Assembly (NCBI GenBank): GCA_964398945.1
Contig: CAYNOT010000013.1
Span: 1-64,000 of the forward strand
Origin: JBGTGG01 sp964398945
Lineage (GTDB): Bacteria; Bacteroidota; Bacteroidia; Cytophagales; Cyclobacteriaceae
Length of the DNA stretch: 64,000 bases
Direction of reading: 5' to 3'
The number at the start of each line of letters is the position of its first letter. Position 1 is the first letter of the stretch. This document shows positions 15,044 through 24,587 of the stretch, one piece after another. Under the pieces are notes generated by a model, which saw only the letters and a list, made by a program, of their open reading frames with translations, had not been told where the DNA came from and ran no database searches. Both the position numbers and the translations under genes were made by a program.

Positions 15044-15904
15044 ATGAAAATATCCATGAACGTACTAAAAAGGATTTCGACCTTTTTACTTTTTTCAATA
15101 GTATTGGGAGCATGCTCTGACTCACCATCCTTTCCAAACACCCCGCATATAGAATTTGTTTCCCTGACCTATGTAGAAGGAAAAAGTGCATTTATCTCAG
15201 ACTCCCTCAATCTTACCATTCGTTTCCAGGATGGGGATGGGGATCTTGGATTTGAAAATTATAACATTGATGAACCCTTTCATCCGCTGAACTTTTTTCT
15301 GGCTAACAATGGTGAAATGGAAAAAGTAGGAACCATTACCCGGTACCACAACTTACCACCCTTCATTAATCTGCATTCCGGCCAACAAGGCAAACTTGCC
15401 ACCATCCGCACACGACAGGAAGCAGGGTTTGGATCATTACCTCCCTATACTATTCCCAATAATTGTATTAATTATATATATGACTCGATTTACATAAGTG
15501 AAGAGCACAAGGATTTTTTTGATGATACCTACCAGTTAATAAAAGTCTTAACTGCTCCAAACTATCCTAAAGTATACGTTCTGTTGGATACCTTTTATTG
15601 TGAAGTAAATCCCAATTTCTTTAATATAACAGTTGATTTTCTGGTTAAACAAAATGATGGCAGCTTCGAAAAATTTGAGTGGGCAACTGAATTTTGTAAT
15701 TATAACAGCAATGCTCCAGAACCTTCATTTAATGGTCGCTTTCCGATGATCACTAAGAAATCCGGTACTTACAAATATCCTATGCTCTCTCACATATTTA
15801 AACCAGTCTTTAGCGGAAAGACATTGAAACTTCGTGTTCAGATATTTGATCGTGCTTTCAATGCCAGTAATGTAATTGAAACACCAGAGTTTACGTTGCG
15901 GTAG
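15044..15904 (+). CDS. Lipoprotein of unknown function, second of a tandem pair
   Basis: A 286-residue lipoprotein with lipobox LGAC (Cys24 from the ATG at 15044; a second ATG at 15056 is also possible). It contains the acidic motif FQDGDGDLGF and aligns with the preceding gene from the signal peptide to the identical C-terminal SNVIETPEFTLR. The gap between the two genes is 96 bases. The pair arose by tandem duplication and has since diverged substantially at the amino-acid level. Its stop codon is directly next to the stop of the convergent gene at 15905. Function is unknown. Confidence 0.75.
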   Translation: MKISMNVLKRISTFLLFSIVLGACSDSPSFPNTPHIEFVSLTYVEGKSAFISDSLNLTIRFQDGDGDLGFENYNIDEPFHPLNFFLANNGEMEKVGTITRYHNLPPFINLHSGQQGKLATIRTRQEAGFGSLPPYTIPNNCINYIYDSIYISEEHKDFFDDTYQLIKVLTAPNYPKVYVLLDTFYCEVNPNFFNITVDFLVKQNDGSFEKFEWATEFCNYNSNAPEPSFNGRFPMITKKSGTYKYPMLSHIFKPVFSGKTLKLRVQIFDRAFNASNVIETPEFTLR

Positions 15905-17302
15905 CTATCGATTCGGGTCATAGTTAATTTTCTTTTTCTGATGGCTTAGCTCACTCGATTTGAAACCAATCCTTAATTGAAATCTTCGTGGGTATACTGG
16001 ATTATTATCATCACCATTCAGATTGTACAAGGCAGTTACGGTCATATATACTTTAGGATGGATAAGGAATTTCCTTCCAGCGCCAATAAAATAATTGTTG
16101 ATCCATTCCCTATTGACTTTATCATCTACCTTCATTTCAACGCCAGAGCGTTCAACTTCCGTGTAGGCATAAAAAGACTTAATTACATCATAATTTGCAA
16201 AGACTTTAAATCCTGTGTTTACTGGTGAGACTTGCCATTTACTATTAATGCTATCCCCAAAAGTTTGGCGGTAATTCATTCCAATGCCCATCGTGAACCG
16301 TGTACTGAATTTGTATCCAAGTTGAGGGGACAGGTCTATTGAAAAAGGATCTGTACTTAGAACATTAAACGTTCCTCCCAATTCTATTCGCTCAAAAAAA
16401 CTTTTATCTTCCAATGAAGTCTGCTTCTTTGCATCTTTCAAATCAACAGAATTACTAAATTCTTTATATTTGGAAAGTAGTTTGCTAACCTTCGCTTGTG
16501 CGCCACCAAGTTGTTCTGCATTTTCAACTAAAAAATCTGTAGCTTTTTCAACGGCTTTTTGCTTTCCTTCTTCTGTTAGTTTTTCCTTATCCATGTAGGC
16601 TGAATATTCCTCTTTGTATTGGCCTGGCAAATTTTTCAACGCTTCCGCGCGTTGAAACTCCCCTCCCAATGCTCCTGCTCCACCAAGCTTCTTTATGTAT
16701 GCCTCTACATATTTTTCTGAATGCGCAAACAAATCTTTTGGATTGGATTGAAACAAATCTTTTAGCGAATCAAGACCCGGAACTTGTTTAACAAGTTCCC
16801 CCCAACTACTGGAATCCCCATAAAGTTTATACTGTTCTTCAAGATGCTGATAACCCGGATACTGTCTAGCCTTTGAAATGGCCAAGACCTTAATATTGAC
16901 TTTGGCAATTTGTTTAAGGCTATCACTTGATGTTGAGTCTTTTAATATCGAATACCAATTATCAATTTCTAAAGTTAGGCTATCCGCAACAGATAGTTCT
17001 TTCGGGACTTCAATCCCTTGTTTTGCCAACTTCCGCTCTAGTTTTTGTTTATTCTTTTGTGCCTTAAAGGTGCTATCCCACGCCAATCTTTTTTTCTTGT
17101 TTTCACGCTTCACTAACCTTGCACTATCTTTTTTGTAGTAACGGTAATACTTAACCATTCTTTTGTGGCCCGACTCAATGGTTGACAATTTTTGCTGGTG
17201 ACTAGGAGATAAATTGACATTAAATTGCTGGGCAAAAAGTGTAAGAGGTAACACTGATTGCATAAGAAGTATAATTACTAATAATGAACTTTTTTTAATC
17301 AA
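15905..17302 (-). CDS. Secreted protein with helical N-terminus and outer-membrane-like C-terminus
   Basis: A 465-residue protein with an N-terminal signal peptide ending LFAQ (about residues 1-24). Residues 30-290 are rich in Lys, Glu and Leu and look helical or coiled-coil, with a Lys/Arg-rich stretch at 55-95. From about 300 the pattern changes to alternating hydrophobic strands (FSIDLSPQLGYKFSTRF, TMGIGMNYRQTF, KVYMTVTALYNLNG), as in a small outer-membrane beta-barrel. No family was recognised. A periplasm-spanning or surface role is an inference from this two-part structure. It shares no operon with its neighbours: its end is convergent with the lipoprotein pair. Confidence 0.68.
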   Translation of the reverse strand: MIKKSSLLVIILLMQSVLPLTLFAQQFNVNLSPSHQQKLSTIESGHKRMVKYYRYYKKDSARLVKRENKKKRLAWDSTFKAQKNKQKLERKLAKQGIEVPKELSVADSLTLEIDNWYSILKDSTSSDSLKQIAKVNIKVLAISKARQYPGYQHLEEQYKLYGDSSSWGELVKQVPGLDSLKDLFQSNPKDLFAHSEKYVEAYIKKLGGAGALGGEFQRAEALKNLPGQYKEEYSAYMDKEKLTEEGKQKAVEKATDFLVENAEQLGGAQAKVSKLLSKYKEFSNSVDLKDAKKQTSLEDKSFFERIELGGTFNVLSTDPFSIDLSPQLGYKFSTRFTMGIGMNYRQTFGDSINSKWQVSPVNTGFKVFANYDVIKSFYAYTEVERSGVEMKVDDKVNREWINNYFIGAGRKFLIHPKVYMTVTALYNLNGDDNNPVYPRRFQLRIGFKSSELSHQKKKINYDPNR

Positions 17303-17368
17303 AACTACTACTTTATTCCTTCAATCAATCCCACAATGGCCACTACATTAAACAACGTTATCATTTTC

Positions 17369-17812
17369 CTAAAAAGAATTCCAGCCTTCGTGATTTATAA
17401 CATAAGAGGGATTCAAAAGAAAATAAATGACTAACAAAAGGAGCACAATATTAAATATAATTAGCATCCAATAAGATAAATCAGAAAAATAGTCATTGCC
17501 AATAGAGACATTCTCATTTTTAGGGTCAAAAAAAAGTACAACATTATCACCCACTAATCCCAGATTTAATTCTGAATTTAGAAATGAAATAATTGTGTCT
17601 TTGTTTTCAAAAGAAGGTGGGATTGCAAAGTAGTAATTATTTGAGTTATCTATTTCCTTTTTAAGAACAATTACCCCCTGTGTTAATATCCCATTTTTTT
17701 CCAAATTTAATTTTCTCATGGTTTCACTAACGGTACCAATTGACAACCCAATAAGTATGATGGAAAATCCAACTACTACAGGGATAAATTTAAGTTTTTC
17801 TTCATAGCTCAT
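17369..17812 (-). CDS. Membrane protein with two helices, DUF3592-like topology
   Basis: A 147-residue protein with transmembrane segments at about 10-30 and 112-135 enclosing a soluble domain. The segment VGDNVVLFFDPKNENVSIGN suggests the compact beta domain seen in DUF3592-type proteins, where a DPxxP-like phrase is typical, but the match is weak. Function is unknown. It is A+T-rich, like the following transposase, and lies in an accessory stretch between two ordinary regions. Confidence 0.55.
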   Translation of the reverse strand: MSYEEKLKFIPVVVGFSIILIGLSIGTVSETMRKLNLEKNGILTQGVIVLKKEIDNSNNYYFAIPPSFENKDTIISFLNSELNLGLVGDNVVLFFDPKNENVSIGNDYFSDLSYWMLIIFNIVLLLLVIYFLLNPSYVINHEGWNSF

Positions 17813-17897
17813 CGTGATGTTTCAATTGTTCTTGATCTCAAATTCCATAAATTATTATCTGATTTTAAACCAAAATTAGTGAATAAAGATGGCTGTA

Positions 17898-18506
17898 TTA
17901 TACCATAACCCAATGAAAAGCTATTTTGATCTGATGTAATCCCCCGCCCTTGTTGGTGTTCTTCACCAACAAGCACTCTAACCGATAAGGCGCACAAATG
18001 TTACCCATCACAAAACCCCAGCTCTTATCATTCTTATAATAAAAGCTTGCACTTGAATATTTATAGTCTTCCGGGTATTTACACAACCCTGCTTCAACCG
18101 GGTTATAATGTATATACCCAAGCTTCTGCCAAAAAACTTCATCCGTCCATAATGGAACACCAAGCGAATTTCTTTCCCACACCTGGTACTTCCTGTCCTT
18201 TGCCTGAACCAACAATTCGTGCTGCATGGCGGATTGTTCATTCCGCAAAACCTTTAGTATTTGTTGGCCTGTAAACTTTAAAAAATCACGCTGTACGGCA
18301 TCACGCTTATGCTCATTTAAAACTTGCCATATCAAATGAAAATGATTTGACATGATTACAAATGCATAGACCGTGACCCGGTTGGCTTTACATAAAAATG
18401 ACAAACTGTCCATAACAATATCCTTAAATCTATCTTCTTCTAAAACACGCTTCCATTCCAAACAGGTTACTGTAAGGAATTCCGGATATTCTTTTGAGTA
18501 TATCAT
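17898..18506 (-). CDS. REP-associated tyrosine transposase (RAYT), Y1/HUH family
   Basis: A 202-residue single-domain HUH nuclease of the Y1_Tnp/RAYT group, which cuts single-stranded hairpin DNA. The metal-binding HUH motif is His55-Phe56-His57 in IMSNHFHLIW, and the catalytic tyrosine is probably Tyr131 in YIHYNPVEAG. The gene is flanked by two hairpins with the same 10-bp stem in opposite orientation (17949-17973 and 18563-18587). The first lies within the 3' end of the reading frame, so the C-terminal segment LLVKNTNKGGG is translated from the repeat. The last 30 or so residues are therefore probably not part of the catalytic fold. No accessory transposition gene is seen. Confidence 0.88.
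   Translation of the reverse strand: MIYSKEYPEFLTVTCLEWKRVLEEDRFKDIVMDSLSFLCKANRVTVYAFVIMSNHFHLIWQVLNEHKRDAVQRDFLKFTGQQILKVLRNEQSAMQHELLVQAKDRKYQVWERNSLGVPLWTDEVFWQKLGYIHYNPVEAGLCKYPEDYKYSSASFYYKNDKSWGFVMGNICAPYRLECLLVKNTNKGGGLHQIKIAFHWVMV
17949..17973. repeat. REP-like hairpin, left copy, inside the RAYT 3' end
   Basis: Arms CTTGTTGGTG and CACCAACAAG form a perfect 10-bp stem around the loop TTCTT. The hairpin at 18563 has nearly the same stem and a loop of complementary sequence (AAGAA), so the two copies are inverted around the transposase, as expected for a RAYT and its REP substrates. Confidence 0.8.
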
Positions 18507-18562
18507 CTATTTCACTTTTCTTAAATCATTCATTCCCTGTATACCCCTATCATCTCCGCATG

Positions 18563-18587
18563 TTTGTTGGTGAAGAACACCAACAAA
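18563..18587. repeat. REP-like hairpin, right copy, upstream of the RAYT
   Basis: Arms TTTGTTGGTG and CACCAACAAA form a 10-bp stem with loop AAGAA, 56 bases upstream of the transposase start. It is the inverted counterpart of the hairpin at 17949-17973. The rest of 18507-18702 is A+T-rich with no recognisable gene. Confidence 0.8.
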
Positions 18588-18702
18588 GGCGAAAAATTTC
18601 CGGAATTAAAAAAAATATTAAGATGTCTAAGAATTTGGCGAAAGAAATAACTTAAAAATACTTTAAACAAATCCATTCCATTTCTTTAAATTATTCCGAT
18701 CT

Positions 18703-19122
18703 CTAGTCTTTATTTTCTCTGCTACCTATTTTTAAGTATAGCCGAAGACACATAGCTGCTTTTATCAATCTTTTTTCTATTAATTTTTCTGGCAAGAATT
18801 TCGAAAAAAATGCAGTATTAAAACTAATTTCCTCTTTACTTGAATATGAAATTACTCGTTGGTTAAGCTGTTTGAGATGCAATGTTCTTGATTTATCATC
18901 GTAGTCGGGTTTCTTTCCATCGATTAGAATAAAAACTATAACCTCTAAATATTCCGCAAAATTCTCATAGCTAATTGAAATTATTTTCTCACCATTTTCG
19001 TATTCAATATCATAAAAAGCATTTCCGTTGGCGGTTTTTCTTTTTACAATAAACCCAAATTCATTTTCTAAAAATGAATAATACCGATTGACAAATTTGA
19101 AATATTCTAATTCAGTTATCAT
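18703..19122 (-). CDS. Probable immunity protein to the RHS toxin
   Basis: A 139-residue soluble protein with no signal peptide and no recognised family. It follows the large RHS gene with an ATGA overlap (its ATG at 19122 overlaps the RHS stop), the arrangement expected of a toxin-immunity pair whose translation is coupled. It is A+T-rich compared with neighbours. The immunity role is inferred from position, size and lack of a secretion signal; no family match supports it. Confidence 0.6.
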   Translation of the reverse strand: MITELEYFKFVNRYYSFLENEFGFIVKRKTANGNAFYDIEYENGEKIISISYENFAEYLEVIVFILIDGKKPDYDDKSRTLHLKQLNQRVISYSSKEEISFNTAFFSKFLPEKLIEKRLIKAAMCLRLYLKIGSRENKD

Positions 19123-22100
19123 TTATAAAGAACTTGAAATGCGTTGGGGTGTAGTCTTAAGTAATTCCTCATCATATTTTGCTCCATTTGGAAAAAAATA
19201 CTTGGGTCACCTACCCTAGCGGGATCCAAACCTAGATTCAAAACTGGTCTTCCACTTCTCATTTGTTGCAAAAACCATTTTCGATTATATGTCATCATTT
19301 GACTAGCTACTTGATATCTAGCCCCAGTAAATTTAGGCATATTACTTAAAGTAATTGATCCTGGCCTTTTTGCTGCTTCAAAACTTACTCGTTTCATACC
19401 CTCTCCTATGATCGTTCGTTCACTGGTAGAATACCCTAGACTAAATATGTTTCCTGAGGTTCCGGCTGATGCCAGTCCACCAGAGTAAAGGGATAACTGA
19501 ATAGATGCCGAAGAAATCGCTACTTGGGCATAGCCAGTGGCAATCTGGGTATTTGCTGAAGTATTTTCTTCATGATAATCCTGAATTACATCCTGTGGGT
19601 TCTCGCCATTCTCAATTTTATGTTGAATTTTATTACCACCCTCAGTCATATATTCTACCTTGTTTGCCACTTTTCTTTGGGTTCCCTCACGGATGTTTTG
19701 TAATCCTTGTCCCATATCCGAATAACCGAATAGAACTTGGGCTCCCGCCTTTATGTAATCACCAAACTTCGGGTCTCCACCAGAATTAAAATTAGCTAAG
19801 GCTTTTGTCAATCCTAAAAAAGCAGATACTCCCCCTGTCGGAACATACTCTAGACCTTCTAATTCAATACCATTAATTAATCTATTCTCGCTAAAAACAT
19901 ATGTGCCGTTGTTCATATATTTCTCAGCTAATGGATCAACAGCACCAAACCTTCCAATTGCAGGGTCGTGCATGCGCCATTTAAACTGGTACCAGCCAAG
20001 GTCCAAATCACTTTGTTTTTCCTGGCCCTGGAACAAGTAGCGGTTTCGCATTTGGGGTTCATAAACCCCGGAAGAGGTTTGCTCTAAGCGGTCGGACTGG
20101 TATTCGTTAAACGATAAACCAAACGGATAATAGTCGGAAGCTTGCGTTACCTGAAGGGTAATATTATTTTTTTCATGAATGATATACGTATCATCGAAGT
20201 ACACATTTACGTTTGCATTTACATTGGTCTCGTTGGCTACATAAACATACAGGTCCCCGTTTTTTTCCGCAGTAAACGAACGGCCCAGCTTTTCAAATGC
20301 ATTGTAGGCAGTAGTGGTAATGGCCAGCGCCCCTGCCCGTACAAAGGCCTTGTTGTCATCAAAAAACAACCACACCAGATAGGCTTTCGGCACCACCGTG
20401 CTGGCAGTCATACTTCCTGAAACCGCGGGCAAGTTACCACTCATCGATTGGTACAAGGTTGCGGTTTCGCCCGTAGGCAAAATCCCAAACGTGCCCGTAA
20501 CAGCCGAAAGCAACGTAGCGGCAGTTACCGTTGCATTGCTCCCGGTTACCTGGTTGTAGCGGGCATGGGTTTCCATGTATACTTTATCGCCTGTCAGCAC
20601 ACGCAGTTTTTTGGCAGGCCCAATGGCAGTGCCGGAGAAACCATTTAGCCGTGCTGACTTGTTGGGGACCACTACTTGTTCTGAAGATTTGGTGTAATTG
20701 AAAACAGGGTCCAGGTGCCGTCTGTTGGCAATATTCACAAAGTCAGCTTCTTCCTTCTGGGCATAAGCTACATTACCAACAGGGTTTTCCATTGTAGCCC
20801 TGTACGTCAGGGTTTCTTTTAAAGGCCCGTACACAAGGCGAACATTTCCCTGGTGGTCCCTATGGAAATACTCATATTCATACGTACCATTGTTATTGGT
20901 CATCCGCCCTTCTTCTGTAGCGAAAAATGAGAGTGTGCCATTATCATATTGGATACCCCCCACGTAATCCGTAGTCCAGGTTGGCGGGTTGCTATTATTG
21001 ATGCGAACAATTTTTTTCAGTTTATTGCCAACTGCATCATACGTGTATTCAATTTTATCAATTTGCCCGCCCGGTCGTGTGAATTGGATTTCCCTGGGGA
21101 GGTTTAAGTGGTTGTACAAAATGGAGCTGATGGATTTGTTATGGTCAAACTTCATACGCCCATTGTTGTCGTACAGAAATTCTTCGGTAACACTGGAGGC
21201 TGCCGGTTTAAACCCGATGGAACTTGTCCCTGTATCATTCAAATCAATCAGCCTGTTGCTGTGTTTTCCATTGAGTGCATATCCATACTTAATTTGATCG
21301 ATAGCTGTTTTTGCCCCCTCTACTTTTCCAAAACGCTCCAGGGCAACCAGCGGGTTACCACTATCATCCACCGCTTTTATGTTTCCGTTTTTATCATAGC
21401 CCTTAACCTCTTCATCGTACATGCCCGAGTCCCCTGTCCAGGCTGGAGAAAACCAGGTGCCATTGTTTTTGGCATAGTGCGCTTTCTTTAACCGGCTTAG
21501 GATATCATAGTCGTAGACATAAACCCGCTCCTGGGGAACAACGCCCGGTTCTTTCGTGTTGGTTTTCCATTTAATGGCAGAAATATTGCCATCATACAGG
21601 CTCTTCTGTAATTGTGTATTGCCCGAAGCACCCACAGTGGCGGGGGATTGTACATAATACTGCAGCTCCATTCCAAATAAGTCATTGGTATCATCGTTCG
21701 CCCATGTTTGGGTAAAGGAAGTGTTGTTAATGTTCGTTAACCATCCTTTGATGTTGTATCGGTAATCAACGGATTGCAAAAAGGTATTCCCGTTATCAGC
21801 AGAGTGTACCTTTTTATCGATCAGTTGACCTATCTCGTTATATTTATTGGAAACCATCAATACTTCAGGTTGCGAGTTCACCTGATGATGGGTAGTAAGC
21901 AATCTACCTCCATGATCATAGGTAAAACGGTTTTGAACAGTAAGGTTCGACTGTGAAACATAAAGCTGCTCTTTTTCAATCTTTCCAACAAAATCAACTT
22001 TACTGGTAGTACGAATGGTACCCCCAATATGGTTTTCACTGATCACCTGGATGGGGCGGTACTTATTGTCGTAGTGGGTAATGGAATTCAACCAACGGGT

Positions 22101-24581
22101 TTGCCCAAGTATGCGAACTTTTGTTCCGGTTGTTTGGCCTTTTACGGTTGTGAACACCTCGGAAGATTGGGGATATCCGGCTACATTCACAAAATTGAAA
22201 TTGTTCCCTTCTGCATCCCACCCCGTATACGATTTGAATGCATAGTTGTCATAATACGTAACAGTCAGGAGGTTGCTTTCTGAAATGCCACTTGTTGGAT
22301 AAGAGGAAGTGAGCGTATATCCTGTTGAATTATTGACCTCGGTTTCAAACCTACCTGTTGCTGCGTTTGCATTGGAGCGAAGCGTAGCAATGGCCGTAGC
22401 TGTGGTATACAAACCCGTGATGATCGGTCGGTTAAACCGATCGTACTTGGTAAAACTATATTCATTTGTTAACCACTGCACAGGATCCTGAGACAGTACC
22501 AACCGGTTCCATTTGTCATACACTAAATAAGTCCACCCGGCAGTTCCTTCCACAACACCGGGAACCCTTTTGGCAATAACCCTTTGTTCATCATCGTATT
22601 GATACTGAAAAGCCCAGCGGTCCAAAAAGGATTGTTTGTCTGTTGCGTTTGCCGGATCATATTCGGTAGCCAACCGGGCAACTCCTTCGGGTTGGATTAC
22701 AAACATCACTAAACCAGCAATCGAATAAATGTAATGTGTATCAAACCAGTTGGTCCCATCCCCTATCCGGTCCATTACTGTTTGGCCACGAAGGTTTGTG
22801 TACGTTTTTGAAACCTGTCCTTCTTCATTTATGGTTTCTTGCACCATGAGCGTGTTCGCTGCGTGGGCCCCTGATCTTTCTGGCACCCCGGAAGTATAAT
22901 CTTTCCAGAATGGAACTTCACCTGCAACGTTGATTTTAGAATAGGCAGTAACTTTTCTTGGCGTTGCATTCCATGAATCATCCCTTGGGGATACAACATC
23001 TACCACTCGATTGAGTGGGGATGGCTCAAAGAAGTTTTGTTTATAGGCTCCAATACTTGTTCCCGCGGTGGCAGCTGGAGGTTCTGCATAATAATTAAAT
23101 TGCTGATTTACCGCGTTCTCTTTAAATGAACCCGATAAAGTTGAGCCATTGGTGTATGGGAGATATTCCTTTTCTTGTCTTCCATACGCATCATACTCTA
23201 TGGGTAATACCAAATCTGACTTTAAAGGACTACCGTTAACCGTTACAGATTGAGAATTCCTGCCAAGCCCATCCATATATTGGTAGTGTGTGGTTTTTTG
23301 CTCAACAGGGAGATTGGAAACTGCCGGGATTGTTGTTACACCCGGAACAAGAACAGCCTCTGTTCGAACAAAATTTTGGTCAAAGCTTGGTAAGGTTGGG
23401 ATAAACTCACCGATCGCTGAATAGTTTGAATTACCCCCGCTATTAACTGAACGAACCCTAAAGTAATATCGCTTGTTTGCTTCCAGGTTTAGTACATTTT
23501 TGCTCGGAGTGGTTAACGAATAGTCATGAAGGCCAGGCAGATAGCTAGAAAAATCGTGCTTACTCGAAACATCCAAAAGATAGCTATTTGCTCCCGAAAC
23601 CAAATTCCAATTGGCGATGAAAGAAGTATTTGTCGGGCCCGTAACAAAAAGATTGGATGGAGGAGGTGGAGGTGATGGAAGTGTAACTGCTGTCTTAGCT
23701 TTAAGCTGATTTCCTGATGTAGTCGTGCCATTTACTGCACGAACCCGATAATAGTAAGTGGTGGCAGGTGTAAGGTTGGATATGTTCCTGTTTAAAGCGG
23801 TTACAGAAATATTCTGGTATCCACTAACATAAGAACCAAAAAGGGGATCGGTTGAAACATCCACTCTATAGCTCGTAGCATCCTGAACCGCATTCCAATT
23901 GATAGCAAATGAATTACTGGAAATGTTCGTTGCATTGTTTAGAACAGGTACACCAGGAACAACCCAGGTATTCGAGTTACCGGAAGTACCACTCCCATTT
24001 ACAGCACGAACACGATAATAGTGCGTATTTAGAGATAGCCCTGTTAACGATTTTGTTGTAGTTGTTAAACCACTGTAAGAAGCTATAAGTGGACTGGGGA
24101 AGGTAGGGGCATTCGAAACTTCCAGAATGTAACTTGATGCTGTGGATACATTCGTCCAATTGGCATTAAATGAATAACCCGTAATACTTGCGGAAATGTT
24201 TGTGGCAAGCGTAGTTGTTGGGGCGGGCGGAACACCCCCGGTAACATTTACATTGTGAATATCAAAATAATAATTGTCCCATGTTTCAATATCCACGTAA
24301 ATGTACCCAGGCCCTGCATACGTCCAGTTTACACTTGCCCCGGTACTACTCGGGGTTGTGATATTTCCCGTTGCACCCCAAAAATAATTAGCAACTGTTG
24401 GCGGAAACACCCCGTATCCATTTTCGGTCCAGGAAACACTATAATATGTAGTTTGTCCAACGGAAACTGATGTGGGGCCAGTGATGGTCATCTCCAGGTT
24501 ATTTCCGAATTGACCATAGCTTAGGCGAACACAACTTGTCAAGAGAAATAATACGACTAGGATTTTATGCATTCGATTCAT
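19119..24581 (-). CDS. RHS/YD-repeat protein with FN3 domains, DUF6443 and a C-terminal effector-like domain
   Basis: An 1820-residue secreted protein. The N-terminus is a signal sequence with a possible lipobox (LTSC, Cys17) or signal peptidase I site (SYGQ). Three fibronectin type III-like repeats lie at about 110-205, 208-300 and 308-395. DUF6443 starts near 400 (NFVRTEAVLVPGV, YQYMDGLGRNSQSV), followed by long YD/RHS repeats. The conserved RHS core end sits near 1460-1578 (YYPFGLSFNEYQ, LFQGQEKQSDLDLGWYQFKWR, DPLAEKY at 1549). The 240 residues beyond the core are a variable tip; its last 98 (about 1723-1820) have MTYNRKW, SGRPVLNLGLDPAR and PSIFFQME phrases that I cannot assign to a known toxin. 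Six bases separate it from the gene upstream. Confidence 0.9.
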   Translation of the reverse strand: MNRMHKILVVLFLLTSCVRLSYGQFGNNLEMTITGPTSVSVGQTTYYSVSWTENGYGVFPPTVANYFWGATGNITTPSSTGASVNWTYAGPGYIYVDIETWDNYYFDIHNVNVTGGVPPAPTTTLATNISASITGYSFNANWTNVSTASSYILEVSNAPTFPSPLIASYSGLTTTTKSLTGLSLNTHYYRVRAVNGSGTSGNSNTWVVPGVPVLNNATNISSNSFAINWNAVQDATSYRVDVSTDPLFGSYVSGYQNISVTALNRNISNLTPATTYYYRVRAVNGTTTSGNQLKAKTAVTLPSPPPPPSNLFVTGPTNTSFIANWNLVSGANSYLLDVSSKHDFSSYLPGLHDYSLTTPSKNVLNLEANKRYYFRVRSVNSGGNSNYSAIGEFIPTLPSFDQNFVRTEAVLVPGVTTIPAVSNLPVEQKTTHYQYMDGLGRNSQSVTVNGSPLKSDLVLPIEYDAYGRQEKEYLPYTNGSTLSGSFKENAVNQQFNYYAEPPAATAGTSIGAYKQNFFEPSPLNRVVDVVSPRDDSWNATPRKVTAYSKINVAGEVPFWKDYTSGVPERSGAHAANTLMVQETINEEGQVSKTYTNLRGQTVMDRIGDGTNWFDTHYIYSIAGLVMFVIQPEGVARLATEYDPANATDKQSFLDRWAFQYQYDDEQRVIAKRVPGVVEGTAGWTYLVYDKWNRLVLSQDPVQWLTNEYSFTKYDRFNRPIITGLYTTATAIATLRSNANAATGRFETEVNNSTGYTLTSSYPTSGISESNLLTVTYYDNYAFKSYTGWDAEGNNFNFVNVAGYPQSSEVFTTVKGQTTGTKVRILGQTRWLNSITHYDNKYRPIQVISENHIGGTIRTTSKVDFVGKIEKEQLYVSQSNLTVQNRFTYDHGGRLLTTHHQVNSQPEVLMVSNKYNEIGQLIDKKVHSADNGNTFLQSVDYRYNIKGWLTNINNTSFTQTWANDDTNDLFGMELQYYVQSPATVGASGNTQLQKSLYDGNISAIKWKTNTKEPGVVPQERVYVYDYDILSRLKKAHYAKNNGTWFSPAWTGDSGMYDEEVKGYDKNGNIKAVDDSGNPLVALERFGKVEGAKTAIDQIKYGYALNGKHSNRLIDLNDTGTSSIGFKPAASSVTEEFLYDNNGRMKFDHNKSISSILYNHLNLPREIQFTRPGGQIDKIEYTYDAVGNKLKKIVRINNSNPPTWTTDYVGGIQYDNGTLSFFATEEGRMTNNNGTYEYEYFHRDHQGNVRLVYGPLKETLTYRATMENPVGNVAYAQKEEADFVNIANRRHLDPVFNYTKSSEQVVVPNKSARLNGFSGTAIGPAKKLRVLTGDKVYMETHARYNQVTGSNATVTAATLLSAVTGTFGILPTGETATLYQSMSGNLPAVSGSMTASTVVPKAYLVWLFFDDNKAFVRAGALAITTTAYNAFEKLGRSFTAEKNGDLYVYVANETNVNANVNVYFDDTYIIHEKNNITLQVTQASDYYPFGLSFNEYQSDRLEQTSSGVYEPQMRNRYLFQGQEKQSDLDLGWYQFKWRMHDPAIGRFGAVDPLAEKYMNNGTYVFSENRLINGIELEGLEYVPTGGVSAFLGLTKALANFNSGGDPKFGDYIKAGAQVLFGYSDMGQGLQNIREGTQRKVANKVEYMTEGGNKIQHKIENGENPQDVIQDYHEENTSANTQIATGYAQVAISSASIQLSLYSGGLASAGTSGNIFSLGYSTSERTIIGEGMKRVSFEAAKRPGSITLSNMPKFTGARYQVASQMMTYNRKWFLQQMRSGRPVLNLGLDPARVGDPSIFFQMEQNMMRNYLRLHPNAFQVLYK

Positions 24582-24587
24582 AACGGC

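Noticed and set aside
23390..24280. Three repeating segments of about 100 codons, first considered a repeat array
   Set aside because: They are protein-level fibronectin type III-like repeats within the RHS gene, with diverged DNA; not a CRISPR or tandem DNA repeat.
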